Below, piece by piece: positions 16,292 through 24,723 of a stretch of 32,858 nt of DNA. Under the pieces are notes generated by a model. It did no database searches. It was not told the DNA's origin and was given only the letters and a program-made list of their open reading frames with translations. The translations under genes were made by a program, and so were the position numbers. The first letter of the stretch is position 1; every line of letters starts with the position of its first letter. This DNA comes from Candidatus Omnitrophota bacterium (GTDB taxonomy: Bacteria > Omnitrophota > Gorgyraeia > Zapsychrales > Zapsychraceae), in the NCBI GenBank assembly GCA_018062515.1, contig JAGOSC010000032.1:1-32858 (forward strand), read 5' to 3'.

Positions 16292-16573
16292 ATGGCCGCT
16301 GAACAAACGGGAAATATGTTTTTGACAACACCGCTTATTCCTTATATTGCTATTTTCTTTATCTTTTATTTTTTAATGATCAAACCGCAAAAAGATAAAC
16401 AAAAACAAATGAAGAATATGATCGATAACTTAAAAAAGAATGATCGCGTCGTGACCGTCGCCGGTATTCATGGTACTATTGCCCTCATCAAAGAAAAAAC
16501 GGTTATTGTTCGGGTGGATGATAACGTTAAACTGGAAATGGATAAAGAATCCATTACCGGCGTCATTAAATAG
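16292..16573 (+). CDS. yajC: YajC, Sec translocon accessory subunit
   Basis: YajC is a small inner-membrane protein that associates with SecDF and the SecYEG channel. The 93-aa protein has one transmembrane helix (about 16-32) ending in FLMIKPQKDKQKQ, the family signature, then a cytoplasmic part with LKKNDRVVTVAGIHG. GAAGGGA at 16278-16284 lies eight bases before the start. It is directly upstream of secDF, the classic arrangement. Confidence 0.95.
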   Translation: MAAEQTGNMFLTTPLIPYIAIFFIFYFLMIKPQKDKQKQMKNMIDNLKKNDRVVTVAGIHGTIALIKEKTVIVRVDDNVKLEMDKESITGVIK

Positions 16574-16604
16574 AACTAAAGCTATGAATTTTTAAGGAGA
16601 GTTC

Positions 16605-18827
16605 ATGAAAAAATCGTTACGAAACAGAGTCTTGGTCATCCTCGGTATTATTGCCGCTTCATTATATTTTACTTTTCCTCTGCAAAAGCATGTCAATTTA
16701 GGTTTGGACCTCAAAGGCGGTATGCATGTGATCCTGCAAGTCGAGACCGAAACATTAGAAGACCATTCAAAAAAAGACGCTGTTTTACGCTGTATAGAAA
16801 TTTTACGCAACAGAATCGATAGCATGGGTGTCGGTGAAACGGTTATTCAGCAAGTCGGTGAGAATTCTATTTTAGTCCAATTGCCTGGGATAACAGATCG
16901 AGAAACCGCAAAACGAATGTTCGGGACAACCGCTAAACTTGAATTTCATTTGGTCAGTGATAATCCAGGTTTAATGAAAAAAGCACTTGATGGAACGATT
17001 CCTAAAGGTTTTATCCTCAAAAATACAAAAGATGATGACACTCCAATATTATTAGAAGAAACAGTGGCGATGGGGGGTGATACCGTCACCGATGCTATAG
17101 TTGATCTAGACCAAACTCACCAATCCTATATTTCTTTAACATTTAATGGGGATGGCTCCAAACAGTTTGGAAATTTGACGAAAGATAATGTCGGCCGCCG
17201 GCTAGCTATCGTTATGGATGGACAAGTATTATCCGCGCCAAATATCAATGAGCCGATTATGGGTGGACGAGCTCAGATTACCGGCCGGTTTACATATGAA
17301 GAAGCTTCTGTTTTGGCATTATCTTTACGCTCCGGGGCATTACCCGTCAATATGCATATTGAAGAAGAACGGACGATCGGCCCGCTGCTTGGCCAGGATT
17401 CCATTAATTCTGGTATCTCAGCGTCGGTGTTTGGTGGACTGATGATTCTTCTATTTATGGTTGTCCTGTATTTACAAGCGGGTGTTATTGCGGCAATCGC
17501 CTTAAGCATCAACTTAATTCTTATCTTTGGTGTTATGGGATTTTTAAATGCTATGTTACCTGCCTCACCGCTGACTTTAACATTGCCTGGAATTGCAGGT
17601 ATTATCCTGACATTGGGTATGGCCGTTGACGCGAACGTTCTGATCAATGAGCGTATCCGGGAAGAACTCAATAATGAAAGGCCTTTACTCTCGGCTATTA
17701 ATGCCGGTTTTGATCGAGCGTTGAGCGCTATTATGGATTCAAATATTACGACTTTAATTGCCGCATTCATGTTATTTCAATTTGGTTCAGGACCAATTAA
17801 AGGATTTGCCGTCACCTTAAGCATAGGTCTGATTTGTAGCTTATTTACCGCTTTATATGTCAGCCAAACATTGTTTAATTTGGGAACTCATTTTAAAATC
17901 ATTAAAAAACTGAGAATGTTAAAAATTTTTCCTGAAACAAAATTTAATTTTATTTCAAAAAGATATTTTTGTTATGCATTATCCAGTTTTTTGATTATCG
18001 TCAGTGTTATCGCGTTAATCCAAAAGAAAGATAAGGCTTACGGTATTGACTTTGTCGGTGGACAAATTCAAGAATACCGTTTTGAAAAGGCTGTTTCTCC
18101 AGATAGTATTCGCGAAGCGCTTAACCAAACGCCGTTCGCGGATGCCGTTTTACAGCAATTTGACCAACAGCCAGAGAATGTAATGATTCGCACAGCCATT
18201 ATCGATAGCAAAAATATAAACGAAGCGGGAGTGGAAACTCAGATAACAAGTATACTTAAACAATATTTTCCTGATAATAAAATTGAATTGCTTCGGGTGG
18301 AGAGTGTTGGTCCGGTGGTTGGAAAGGCACTACAGCGTGCAGCAACCTTGGCCTTAATTCTCGCCTTAGGAGGAATTCTTGTTTACGTTGGATTCCGCTT
18401 TAAGCATTTTGATTTTGCCACCGCCGGAGTTCTGGCTTTACTACACGACGTATTCATCACCGCCGGAGTTCTTGTTATCATGGACCGACAAATTGACTTA
18501 TTAGTTGTCACGGCACTGTTAACCATTGCGGGTTACTCCATTAATGACACGATAGTTATTTATGACCGGGTCAGAGAAAATTTAGCAAAAAAAGGCAAAA
18601 GTACGTTAACTGAAATCATCAATCTCAGCGTCAATCAAACGTTAAGCCGAACGATTTTAACAACATTAGCGACAATGCTGGTCGTTATTTCTTTGTACTT
18701 TAAAGGTGGCGAAGTTTTGAATACATTCTCATTAGCCCTTTTAATTGGATTCATCTCGGGGACTTACTCGACGGTATTTATCGCGTCCCCATTAGTTTTG
18801 ATCTGGGAAAAAAAGAAACGCTCATAA
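16605..18827 (+). CDS. secDF: SecDF, fused SecD and SecF protein-export subunits
   Basis: SecDF uses the proton gradient to pull exported proteins across the membrane after SecA-driven translocation. The 740-aa protein is a natural SecD-SecF fusion predicted to have 12 transmembrane helices. The SecD half has NLGLDLKGGMHVIL (31-44), a large periplasmic P1 domain with MDGQVLSAPNI and the GGRAQITG segment, then GMAVDANVLINERIREE. The SecF half begins near residue 450 with YGIDFVGG (about 478-485), VESVGPVVGKAL and SINDTIVIYDRVREN (about 645). AAGGAGA at 16594-16600 supports the start. The short mfd gene follows after 28 bases. Confidence 0.96.
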   Translation: MKKSLRNRVLVILGIIAASLYFTFPLQKHVNLGLDLKGGMHVILQVETETLEDHSKKDAVLRCIEILRNRIDSMGVGETVIQQVGENSILVQLPGITDRETAKRMFGTTAKLEFHLVSDNPGLMKKALDGTIPKGFILKNTKDDDTPILLEETVAMGGDTVTDAIVDLDQTHQSYISLTFNGDGSKQFGNLTKDNVGRRLAIVMDGQVLSAPNINEPIMGGRAQITGRFTYEEASVLALSLRSGALPVNMHIEEERTIGPLLGQDSINSGISASVFGGLMILLFMVVLYLQAGVIAAIALSINLILIFGVMGFLNAMLPASPLTLTLPGIAGIILTLGMAVDANVLINERIREELNNERPLLSAINAGFDRALSAIMDSNITTLIAAFMLFQFGSGPIKGFAVTLSIGLICSLFTALYVSQTLFNLGTHFKIIKKLRMLKIFPETKFNFISKRYFCYALSSFLIIVSVIALIQKKDKAYGIDFVGGQIQEYRFEKAVSPDSIREALNQTPFADAVLQQFDQQPENVMIRTAIIDSKNINEAGVETQITSILKQYFPDNKIELLRVESVGPVVGKALQRAATLALILALGGILVYVGFRFKHFDFATAGVLALLHDVFITAGVLVIMDRQIDLLVVTALLTIAGYSINDTIVIYDRVRENLAKKGKSTLTEIINLSVNQTLSRTILTTLATMLVVISLYFKGGEVLNTFSLALLIGFISGTYSTVFIASPLVLIWEKKKRS

Positions 18828-18855
18828 TGTTTAGGATGATAATGGACCATCACGT

Positions 18856-20760
18856 ATGTTTAAATCGTTCGAACTCTTTGTCGGTCAAACCATTGATCTG
18901 GAGATTATCCTCAATAATCTTGTCGCGTTTAATTACACCAAGGTAAAAGTTACTTCCACCGAGGGGGAATTTGCCCAGCGAGGAGAAATCCTCGACATAT
19001 TTCCCGTCAATTTTGACGGCCCCATCCGTGTCGATTTCGATGATGACCGCATCAAAGCCATTGCCAGTTACAATATGGTGAGCGGCAAATCCATTTGGCA
19101 GCATAAAATGGTGATTGTCCTGCCTTTTAAGGACCACAAAAAAGATAGTATTTTCACGTCGGATATTCCACTCACCAATTTTGTTGATATTGAGCACGGC
19201 GATTATGTTGTTCATTCTCAGCATGGCATAGGAAAATATCTTGGACTCAAAACCCTCACGGTAGCTAACGTTAATAAAGAACATTTTGTCATCGAATACG
19301 ACGGTGGTGATCGGCTATTTGTTCCCAAGCATGATTTACGGCTTATTCAGAAATATGTCAGTTTCAATAAAAAACCGCCACGTTTATATAGGCTTGGAAG
19401 TAAGGAATGGGACCGGGTCAAAACACAGATACAAAAAAGGCTTGAACGTTTGGCGGCTGAACTTCTCCATATTCAAGCCGTGCGAGCTAGTTTAAAAGGC
19501 CACTCGTTTACAAAAGACACGCCTTGGCAAAAAGAATTTGAAGATGGATTCCCATTTGAGGAAACAGCTGATCAAATCAAAGCCGCGGATGATGTCAGAA
19601 AAGATATGGAATCACCGTCACCGATGGATCGGCTTTTATGTGGCGACGTTGGATATGGAAAAACGGAAGTGGCTTTGCGTGGCGCCTTTAAAGCGGTCAT
19701 GGATAATAAACAAGTCGCGGTGTTAGTTCCGACGACGATTTTGGCGGAACAACATTATTATAATTTTTCTTCCCGCATGAAAAGTTTTCCGGTGAAAATT
19801 GGAATGTTAAGCCGCTTTCGGACCAAAGCTGAACAAACCGCGATCATAAAGGAATTGGGAGCCGGAAAAATTGATATTATTATCGGAACGCATCGCCTGA
19901 TTTCAAAAGATATACATTTTCATGATCTGGGGCTGATTATTATCGATGAAGAGCAACGGTTTGGCGTGAAAGCTAAAGAACGATTAAAACATATGCGTTT
20001 GTTAGCGGACGTTTTAACCTTAACAGCCACACCTATTCCGCGCACGCTTCACATGGCTTTAACCGGCGCGCGTGATATGTCGATTATCTCGACGCCGCCG
20101 CAAAAAAGAATTCCGGTTGAAACAAATGTTATTGATTTTGATGAATCAGTCATTCAGACGGCCATAAACCGCGAATTAAAGCGAAAAGGGCAGGTTTTTT
20201 TTCTTCATAATCGCATTGAAGATATTGGCCATATTGCTAAAATAATAACGAATCTTTGTCCTCAAGCGAAAATTGCCGCTGGCCATGGGCAAATGTCTCC
20301 GAAACAATTGGAAGACATTATGCTGAAATTTTTAGAGGGTGAAATCGATATTCTCGTTTGCACGACGATCATTGGATCCGGAATTGACATACCCAATGCT
20401 AATACATTGATTGTTAATCGCGCTGATCATTTTGGATTATCAGAACTGCACCAGTTAAGAGGTAGAGTGGGACGGTCAACAGCAAAAGCGTACACATATT
20501 TGATTGTTCCAGGCCACAAGGAATTGTCTGACGTGGCGAAGACAAGAATAGAGGCGATAAAAAAATTCAGCGGTTTAGGCGCGGGATTTCATATAGCTTT
20601 TGAAGATCTGCAAATTCGCGGAGCCGGTAATCTATTAGGCGATGAACAATCCGGTTATATCGCCAGCGTCGGTTTTGATTTATATTGCCGTTTATTAAAA
20701 GAATCGATCGAACAGTTAAAAAAGAAAAATGAGGTATTACAACATGCGGCCACACGTTAA
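18856..20760 (+). CDS. mfd: Shortened Mfd: D1b remnant, RNAP-interaction domain and translocase only
   Basis: Mfd is the translocase that pushes stalled RNA polymerase and, in full form (~1,150 aa), recruits UvrA to lesions. This protein has only 634 aa. Residues 1-95 match domain D1b (VGQTIDLE, GEFAQRGEILDIFP). The RNAP-interaction domain follows (about 109-168, HGDYVVHSQHGIGKYLG), then a complete helicase-like motor with Walker A GDVGYGKTEVA (263-273), DEEQ (364-367), TATPIPRT (390-397), GRVGR (536-540) and TRG-like EDLQIRGAGNLLG. It stops there: D1a, the UvrA-binding D2, D3 and the C-terminal D7 are absent. Motif V reads IIGSGIDIP where IIETGIDIP is usual. The frame is uninterrupted. An in-frame stop at 18832-18834 prevents any longer start, and the ribosome-binding site is poor. 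RecG is excluded by the RID and sequence. Confidence 0.88.
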   Translation: MFKSFELFVGQTIDLEIILNNLVAFNYTKVKVTSTEGEFAQRGEILDIFPVNFDGPIRVDFDDDRIKAIASYNMVSGKSIWQHKMVIVLPFKDHKKDSIFTSDIPLTNFVDIEHGDYVVHSQHGIGKYLGLKTLTVANVNKEHFVIEYDGGDRLFVPKHDLRLIQKYVSFNKKPPRLYRLGSKEWDRVKTQIQKRLERLAAELLHIQAVRASLKGHSFTKDTPWQKEFEDGFPFEETADQIKAADDVRKDMESPSPMDRLLCGDVGYGKTEVALRGAFKAVMDNKQVAVLVPTTILAEQHYYNFSSRMKSFPVKIGMLSRFRTKAEQTAIIKELGAGKIDIIIGTHRLISKDIHFHDLGLIIIDEEQRFGVKAKERLKHMRLLADVLTLTATPIPRTLHMALTGARDMSIISTPPQKRIPVETNVIDFDESVIQTAINRELKRKGQVFFLHNRIEDIGHIAKIITNLCPQAKIAAGHGQMSPKQLEDIMLKFLEGEIDILVCTTIIGSGIDIPNANTLIVNRADHFGLSELHQLRGRVGRSTAKAYTYLIVPGHKELSDVAKTRIEAIKKFSGLGAGFHIAFEDLQIRGAGNLLGDEQSGYIASVGFDLYCRLLKESIEQLKKKNEVLQHAATR

Positions 20761-21691
20761 ATTTATTCTTTCCTTTATAGTTATCTTGTTTATTTCCCTG
20801 ACGAGTTTTACACCCGCTTCACAAGCCGTGGACGATGCCATCCTCGCCGTTGTAAATGACGAACTCATTACGCTCAAAGATTTAAAAAATTATATTCACG
20901 GAACATACGTAGCCATGATGACGGAAGGTAAATCTAAGGAAGAAGTCGATAAAACGATGTTGGATTTGGAAATCAATGGATTAAATAAACTAATCGAAGA
21001 TAAATTATTTCTAAGTAAAGCCAATGAAATGGGTTTAATCGTCAGAGACAAGTTGATTACAGATCGAATAGCCGATATTAAAAAACGTTATCGCTCTGAA
21101 CAAGAATTTATAGAAGCGCTGAATAAATCCGGGGGAACGCTTTCCGATATCCGTGAAAAGATCAATGATCAATTCAAGATCACTTTTCTCATCGAAAATG
21201 AAATTAAATCCAAAATCTTTGTTAATCCACAAGAAGTCACACAATTCTATAATCTTCACATTGAGCAATTTCAAAAGAAAGAAAAAGTTATTGTTAAATC
21301 CATTTTTATTCCTTTTGACAGTGATAAAGACAATGCGTTAAAACAGGCTAATCTGGCTTTGGATATGATTAAGAAAGGCGAAGACTTTGATTCAGTTGCC
21401 AAACAATATTCTAAATCTCCATCGCTGGGAACGGTTGAACGTGGTCAATTATTACCGCAGGTCGAAAAGACCATCTTTCATCTGCCTCTTGGAGAAAATT
21501 CAGAAATCATTGAGGTAGTTAATGGCCTGTATATTTTTCAAATATCTCAAAAGTTCCCGGCGGAACTTGCCCCCATCGAAGATGTTAAAGAATTCATCAC
21601 CAACCAAATCTTTAATGAAAAATTTAAGGAACGCTTTTTAGTTTTTTTAGAAAAATTAAAAAAAGATGCCTACATTGAAATCAAGAAATAA
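20744..21691 (+). CDS. SurA-like periplasmic chaperone / parvulin-type peptidyl-prolyl isomerase
   Basis: This is probably a periplasmic folding factor for outer-membrane or secreted proteins. The 315-aa product starts with a signal peptide (basic MRPHVK, hydrophobic to about residue 20) with likely cleavage after ASQA (Ala28). A SurA-N-like helical domain follows (AVVNDELITLKDL, then LNKLIEDKLFLSKA). A parvulin domain spans roughly 180-285, with a shortened sequence around YSKSPSLG...RGQLLP and PLGE. I prefer the start at 20744 because GAGGT lies eight bases upstream; ATG 20729 is an alternative. The start lies inside the end of mfd and the end overlaps pdxA. Activity as an isomerase is unproven. 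Confidence 0.85.
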   Translation: MRPHVKFILSFIVILFISLTSFTPASQAVDDAILAVVNDELITLKDLKNYIHGTYVAMMTEGKSKEEVDKTMLDLEINGLNKLIEDKLFLSKANEMGLIVRDKLITDRIADIKKRYRSEQEFIEALNKSGGTLSDIREKINDQFKITFLIENEIKSKIFVNPQEVTQFYNLHIEQFQKKEKVIVKSIFIPFDSDKDNALKQANLALDMIKKGEDFDSVAKQYSKSPSLGTVERGQLLPQVEKTIFHLPLGENSEIIEVVNGLYIFQISQKFPAELAPIEDVKEFITNQIFNEKFKERFLVFLEKLKKDAYIEIKK

Positions 21692-22616
21692 AATCATCGG
21701 CATTACCATCGGTGATCCCGGAGGCATCGGACCAGAGGTAACCGCCAAGGCTATAGCTCGGATTAAATCGGATCAGCCCGTCCAATACTTGATCATAGGT
21801 GATAAATTCGTTTACGATCATTATACTGCCACCAAAAATTCAAATATCACATTTCACGACACGAAGTTTCTCACAAAAAAAGAATGGAAGATAGGGCAGG
21901 TCCGTCGACAAAACGGTTTGGCGTCGTTAGAATATTTAAAGACCGGGCTTAACTTACTTGATTCGAAAACCATATCCGCTTTAGTTACCGCGCCTGTTTC
22001 GAAAGAAGGAATTATTTTATCGAATCCCTCTTTCATCGGACACACTGAATTTTTAGCCAAACACTTTCACTGTAATGAAGTCGGGATGATGTTCGTCGGT
22101 GATTCATTAAGGACCATTATTGTTACCCGCCATATCCCGGTAAAAAAAGTCGCTTCCGCTCTTAATAAAAAAGTAATTGTCGATACGATTTGTCTGGCGA
22201 ACAATGCCCTCAAGAAACAATTTCAAATCAAGAATCCTCGGCTAGCTGTCTGCGGCTTAAACCCGCATGCCGGCGAAGGCGGGAAGATCGGAAGAGAAGA
22301 GATCACAACGATTATTCCTGCCATAAAAGTTTGTCGGCAAAAAAAGATTAACGTAAGCGGACCATTCGCAGCCGATACACTTTTTAAGCCTTCACGTACA
22401 AAAGATTTTGATTGTGTTGTCGCTATGTACCATGATCAAGGCTTAATTCCTGTCAAATCACTATATTTTGATCAAGTCGTTAACTTGACCATTGGATTAC
22501 CGTATATCCGCACATCTCCGGCACATGGGACCGCGTTTGATATCGCCGGCAAAAATAAAGCCGATTCATCCTCTATGGAAGCGGCCATTCGTTTGGCCAT
22601 TCAATTATCGGCATGA
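21666..22616 (+). CDS. pdxA: 4-hydroxythreonine-4-phosphate dehydrogenase
   Basis: PdxA oxidises 4-phosphohydroxy-L-threonine in the DXP-dependent route to pyridoxal phosphate. The 316-aa protein has GDPGGIGPE (16-24), VTAPVSKE, GHTEFLA, the LNPHAGEGGKIGREE stretch with a metal-binding His, AMYHDQGLIPVK with another, and TSPAHGTAFDIAG with the third. The start lies inside the surA-like gene, and its TGA overlaps the rsmA ATG, so the surA-pdxA-rsmA order resembles the arrangement in many Gram-negative bacteria. Confidence 0.95.
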   Translation: MPTLKSRNKIIGITIGDPGGIGPEVTAKAIARIKSDQPVQYLIIGDKFVYDHYTATKNSNITFHDTKFLTKKEWKIGQVRRQNGLASLEYLKTGLNLLDSKTISALVTAPVSKEGIILSNPSFIGHTEFLAKHFHCNEVGMMFVGDSLRTIIVTRHIPVKKVASALNKKVIVDTICLANNALKKQFQIKNPRLAVCGLNPHAGEGGKIGREEITTIIPAIKVCRQKKINVSGPFAADTLFKPSRTKDFDCVVAMYHDQGLIPVKSLYFDQVVNLTIGLPYIRTSPAHGTAFDIAGKNKADSSSMEAAIRLAIQLSA

Positions 22617-23422
22617 ATAAGATTTCCAACCACCCAACCCATTATCCCAAAAAATCATTAGGTCAAAACTTTCTAACGGATAATCGAATCCGTGACAAAA
22701 TTATTCAGGCTTGCGATCTTAAGCCTACGGACACTGTTTTGGAAATTGGCCCGGGTAAAGGAGTTTTATCAAAGCAAATTCATCCTTTAGTCAAACATTT
22801 AATCGTCGTCGAAAAAGATCATCAACTTCATGATCGATTGATGAAAGATTTCGACGGGCAAACGATTGACATTATTCAATCCGATATTTTAAAATTTCCG
22901 TTTCCCGAACTAGCTCAAAAAATTATTCTTCTCGGTAATATTCCATACAATATTTCCACGCCGATTTTGGAATACGCGATCAATAACCGCGAAAAAATTA
23001 AAACTTTTTTTATGATGGTACAACTTGAATTCGGCCAACGCCTATCTGCCAAACCTGGATCCAAGATTTACGGGTCCTTGACGTGTTTTGCTCAATTTTA
23101 TGCCGATATTCAAATACTTTTCAGGGTGAAGAATACTTGTTTTAGTCCCGCGCCGAAGGTTGAGTCTTGTTTTGTAAGAATGGATTTTCTCAAGCAACCG
23201 CGCTATTCCGTCGCTGATGAAGAAAAATTTCAACAGTTCATTAAACGTTCCTTTTCAAAGCGAAGAAAAACAATTTCGAATTCCCTAGCCTTAGATCTAC
23301 CTAAAGAGACAATTATAGAAATTGTTAAGAAATTAAATTTGGATGAACGCTTAAGGGTGGAAAATTTGTCTTTAAATGATTTTGTTCAAATTTTTGAGGC
23401 GGCAGAGGGGACTAACGGTTAA
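22613..23422 (+). CDS. rsmA: RsmA (KsgA), 16S rRNA dimethyladenosine transferase
   Basis: RsmA dimethylates A1518 and A1519 in helix 45 of 16S rRNA, a late 30S maturation step. The 269-aa protein has KKSLGQNFL at the N-terminus, the SAM-binding LEIGPGKGVLSKQI (44-56), motif IV GNIPYN (108-113) and FSPAPKVESCFVRM. It is the last gene of the 17-kb + strand run. Its end overlaps the convergent PilZ gene by four bases and no terminator hairpin is evident. Confidence 0.95.
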   Translation: MNKISNHPTHYPKKSLGQNFLTDNRIRDKIIQACDLKPTDTVLEIGPGKGVLSKQIHPLVKHLIVVEKDHQLHDRLMKDFDGQTIDIIQSDILKFPFPELAQKIILLGNIPYNISTPILEYAINNREKIKTFFMMVQLEFGQRLSAKPGSKIYGSLTCFAQFYADIQILFRVKNTCFSPAPKVESCFVRMDFLKQPRYSVADEEKFQQFIKRSFSKRRKTISNSLALDLPKETIIEIVKKLNLDERLRVENLSLNDFVQIFEAAEGTNG

Positions 23423-23808
23423 CCGTTCCAATCTTTGAACCAATGATTAACCACGGTATCCGGATTTGATTCATAAGCATGCTCAAGGATAAAGGCTTGC
23501 TCATCTTCGCTAATATCCGAAAAATTAGCTCCAATACAATAAATATCGTCCGCTTTTTGCACCCACATCACTTTAGCTTGAACCGTGATAGCCTGTGCTT
23601 CCGATAAATAAATACTGAGTTTTAACTTTTGACCGCAGCGGACTTTTTCTTTACTTAAGAAACACGTTCCGGAACAACTTAAATCTTTAGTGGTGGCCAA
23701 TTGCTCTGTGGAATTATTCTCTTTACGGAAGAAAATCCGATTTTCTATATCCCAGCGGCGGTGAACGCGTTTTTCTTTACCAGAATAATTTTGTATAGAA
23801 ACAGACAT
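23419..23808 (-). CDS. Single-domain PilZ protein, probable c-di-GMP receptor
   Basis: PilZ domains bind cyclic di-GMP and transmit the signal to motility, pilus or envelope targets. The 129-aa protein contains only this domain. The two ligand-binding signatures are both present: RxxxR (RVHRR, Arg14 to Arg18) and DxSxxG (DLSCSG, 42-47), followed by a beta-barrel with KLKLSIYL and a final helix. It is cytoplasmic, with no signal peptide. It faces rsmA tail to tail and is divergent from the thioesterase gene. No ribosome-binding site is obvious before the ATG. Its target is unknown; the pilin riboswitch at the start of this window shows the organism uses the same messenger. Confidence 0.85.
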   Translation of the reverse strand: MSVSIQNYSGKEKRVHRRWDIENRIFFRKENNSTEQLATTKDLSCSGTCFLSKEKVRCGQKLKLSIYLSEAQAITVQAKVMWVQKADDIYCIGANFSDISEDEQAFILEHAYESNPDTVVNHWFKDWNG

Positions 23809-23848
23809 AGGATTTATTTGATAAGAATGTTTAATGAATGATTAACAG

Positions 23849-23878
23849 ATAATACCACAAGACTATATGCATTTTGAA
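23849..23878 (-). promoter_or_regulatory. Possible promoter of the PilZ gene
   Basis: On the minus strand TTCAAA (23873-23878) and TATTAT (23849-23854) are 18 bases apart, and TGG just upstream of the -10 gives an extended -10 element. It would start transcription about 35 bases before the PilZ ATG. The hexamers are imperfect. Confidence 0.35.
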
Positions 23879-23912
23879 GTAAAATTTCGACTAATGGAAA
23901 ACTCCCCTATTC

Positions 23913-23941
23913 TTGACATATACAAAAAATAGTGATAAAAA
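23913..23941 (+). promoter_or_regulatory. Probable promoter of the thioesterase gene
   Basis: A perfect TTGACA (23913-23918) is followed after 17 bases by TAAAAA (23936-23941), with GATAAA in a slightly shifted register. It lies about 45 bases before the chosen ATG at 23988 and argues against the upstream TTG start. Confidence 0.5.
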
Positions 23942-23987
23942 CATTCATTGAAATTTGCTTATTATTTACCTAACTCAATGGGGGACA

Positions 23988-24356
23988 ATGAAAAAGCGAA
24001 TATATTATCATGATACCGATGCCGGCGGTGTTGTATACTATGGCAATTACTTAAAATATCTGGAAGAATCAAGAACCGAGTTTCTTGAACAAAAGGGAAT
24101 AAAGGCCCACGGAGATTTTTTGTACGCAGTTCGAAAATGTAATATCACCTACAAAGCACCGGCAAGATACGGAGACACTATCCGTTGCGAATCCGTATTA
24201 ACAAAAATGACCGCGGCTCAATTATTTTTTGAACAAACCATTCTAAATGACGTAAACGGTCAAATTTTAGTGACCGCTGAAGTCCATCTGGTCTGCTTAA
24301 CTCCTGATTTCAAGCCCGTCGCGATCAGCGATGAAATACGCGATAAACTCCAATAG
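23988..24356 (+). CDS. ybgC: YbgC-type acyl-CoA thioesterase (hotdog fold)
   Basis: YbgC-like enzymes hydrolyse acyl-CoA or acyl-ACP thioesters and in proteobacteria sit in the tol-pal operon. The 122-aa protein has the family's near-invariant IYYHDTDAGGVVYYGNYLKY at the N-terminus, in which Asp11 matches the catalytic Asp. The rest is a compact hotdog domain (YKAPARYGDTI). I start it at ATG 23988 behind GGGGGA; an open frame back to a TTG at 23955 falls very close to the promoter. No tol or pal gene is adjacent, so the Tol-Pal link is not shown here. Confidence 0.85.
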   Translation: MKKRIYYHDTDAGGVVYYGNYLKYLEESRTEFLEQKGIKAHGDFLYAVRKCNITYKAPARYGDTIRCESVLTKMTAAQLFFEQTILNDVNGQILVTAEVHLVCLTPDFKPVAISDEIRDKLQ

Positions 24357-24363
24357 TTTTGGC

Positions 24364-24392
24364 TTGTGATTTTCTAAGTTTGATGTTAGTAT
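24364..24392 (+). promoter_or_regulatory. Probable promoter of the gatCAB-ctpA-tsaD genes
   Basis: TTGTGA (24364-24369) and TAGTAT (24387-24392) are separated by 17 bases in the 82-base gap before gatC. Each hexamer matches consensus at four or five positions. Confidence 0.5.
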
Positions 24393-24438
24393 AAGCATTC
24401 TTTATTTCTTATTAATACTACTTTTATGGAACATTCAA

Positions 24439-24723
24439 ATGATTTCAGAAGAAGATGTTAAATATGTAGCCGCTTTATCCCGTATTCACTTAAAAAATGA
24501 TGAAGTGGTTTCACTTAAGAAAGATCTTGAAAAAATCATCGGTTATGTCGATAAACTAGGCAAACTCGATGTTACCAATGTTCCGCCCACCAGCCATGCA
24601 TTACCTATCCAGAATGTTTACCGTGAAGATGAAATTAAACCGTCCTTGCCGCAGGAAGAAGTGATGAAGCTGGCGATTGAAAAGAAGGATGGATTTTTTA
24701 AGGTTCCGAAGGTGATCGAATGA
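24439..24723 (+). CDS. gatC: Asp/Glu-tRNA amidotransferase subunit C
   Basis: GatC wraps around GatA and stabilises the GatCAB complex that converts Glu-tRNA-Gln and Asp-tRNA-Asn to the amidated forms. The 94-aa protein shows the family pattern: VKYVAALSRIHL near the N-terminus, LEKIIGYVDKLGKLD in the middle, then VPPTSHALP, REDE and FFKVPKVIE at the end. Its TGA overlaps the gatA ATG. Gene order C-A-B, fully coupled, is one of the standard arrangements. Confidence 0.94.
   Translation: MISEEDVKYVAALSRIHLKNDEVVSLKKDLEKIIGYVDKLGKLDVTNVPPTSHALPIQNVYREDEIKPSLPQEEVMKLAIEKKDGFFKVPKVIE

Noticed and set aside
17273..17770. 165-codon open frame on the minus strand
   Set aside because: It is antisense to the SecD membrane region; its apparent hydrophobic repeats mirror the real gene's codons.
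18828..18856. Possibility that the short mfd is a frameshifted remnant of a full gene
   Set aside because: Only 28 bases separate secDF from the ATG, with an in-frame stop at 18832; the missing N-terminal domains are not present in any frame. The motor is intact and the C-terminus ends in an overlap with the next gene. An ATG at 18842 with AGGA upstream is out of frame and soon stops.
18850..19284. 144-codon open frame antisense to the start of mfd
   Set aside because: The + strand frame gives a clear Mfd D1b and RNAP-interaction domain, so the antisense frame is a shadow.
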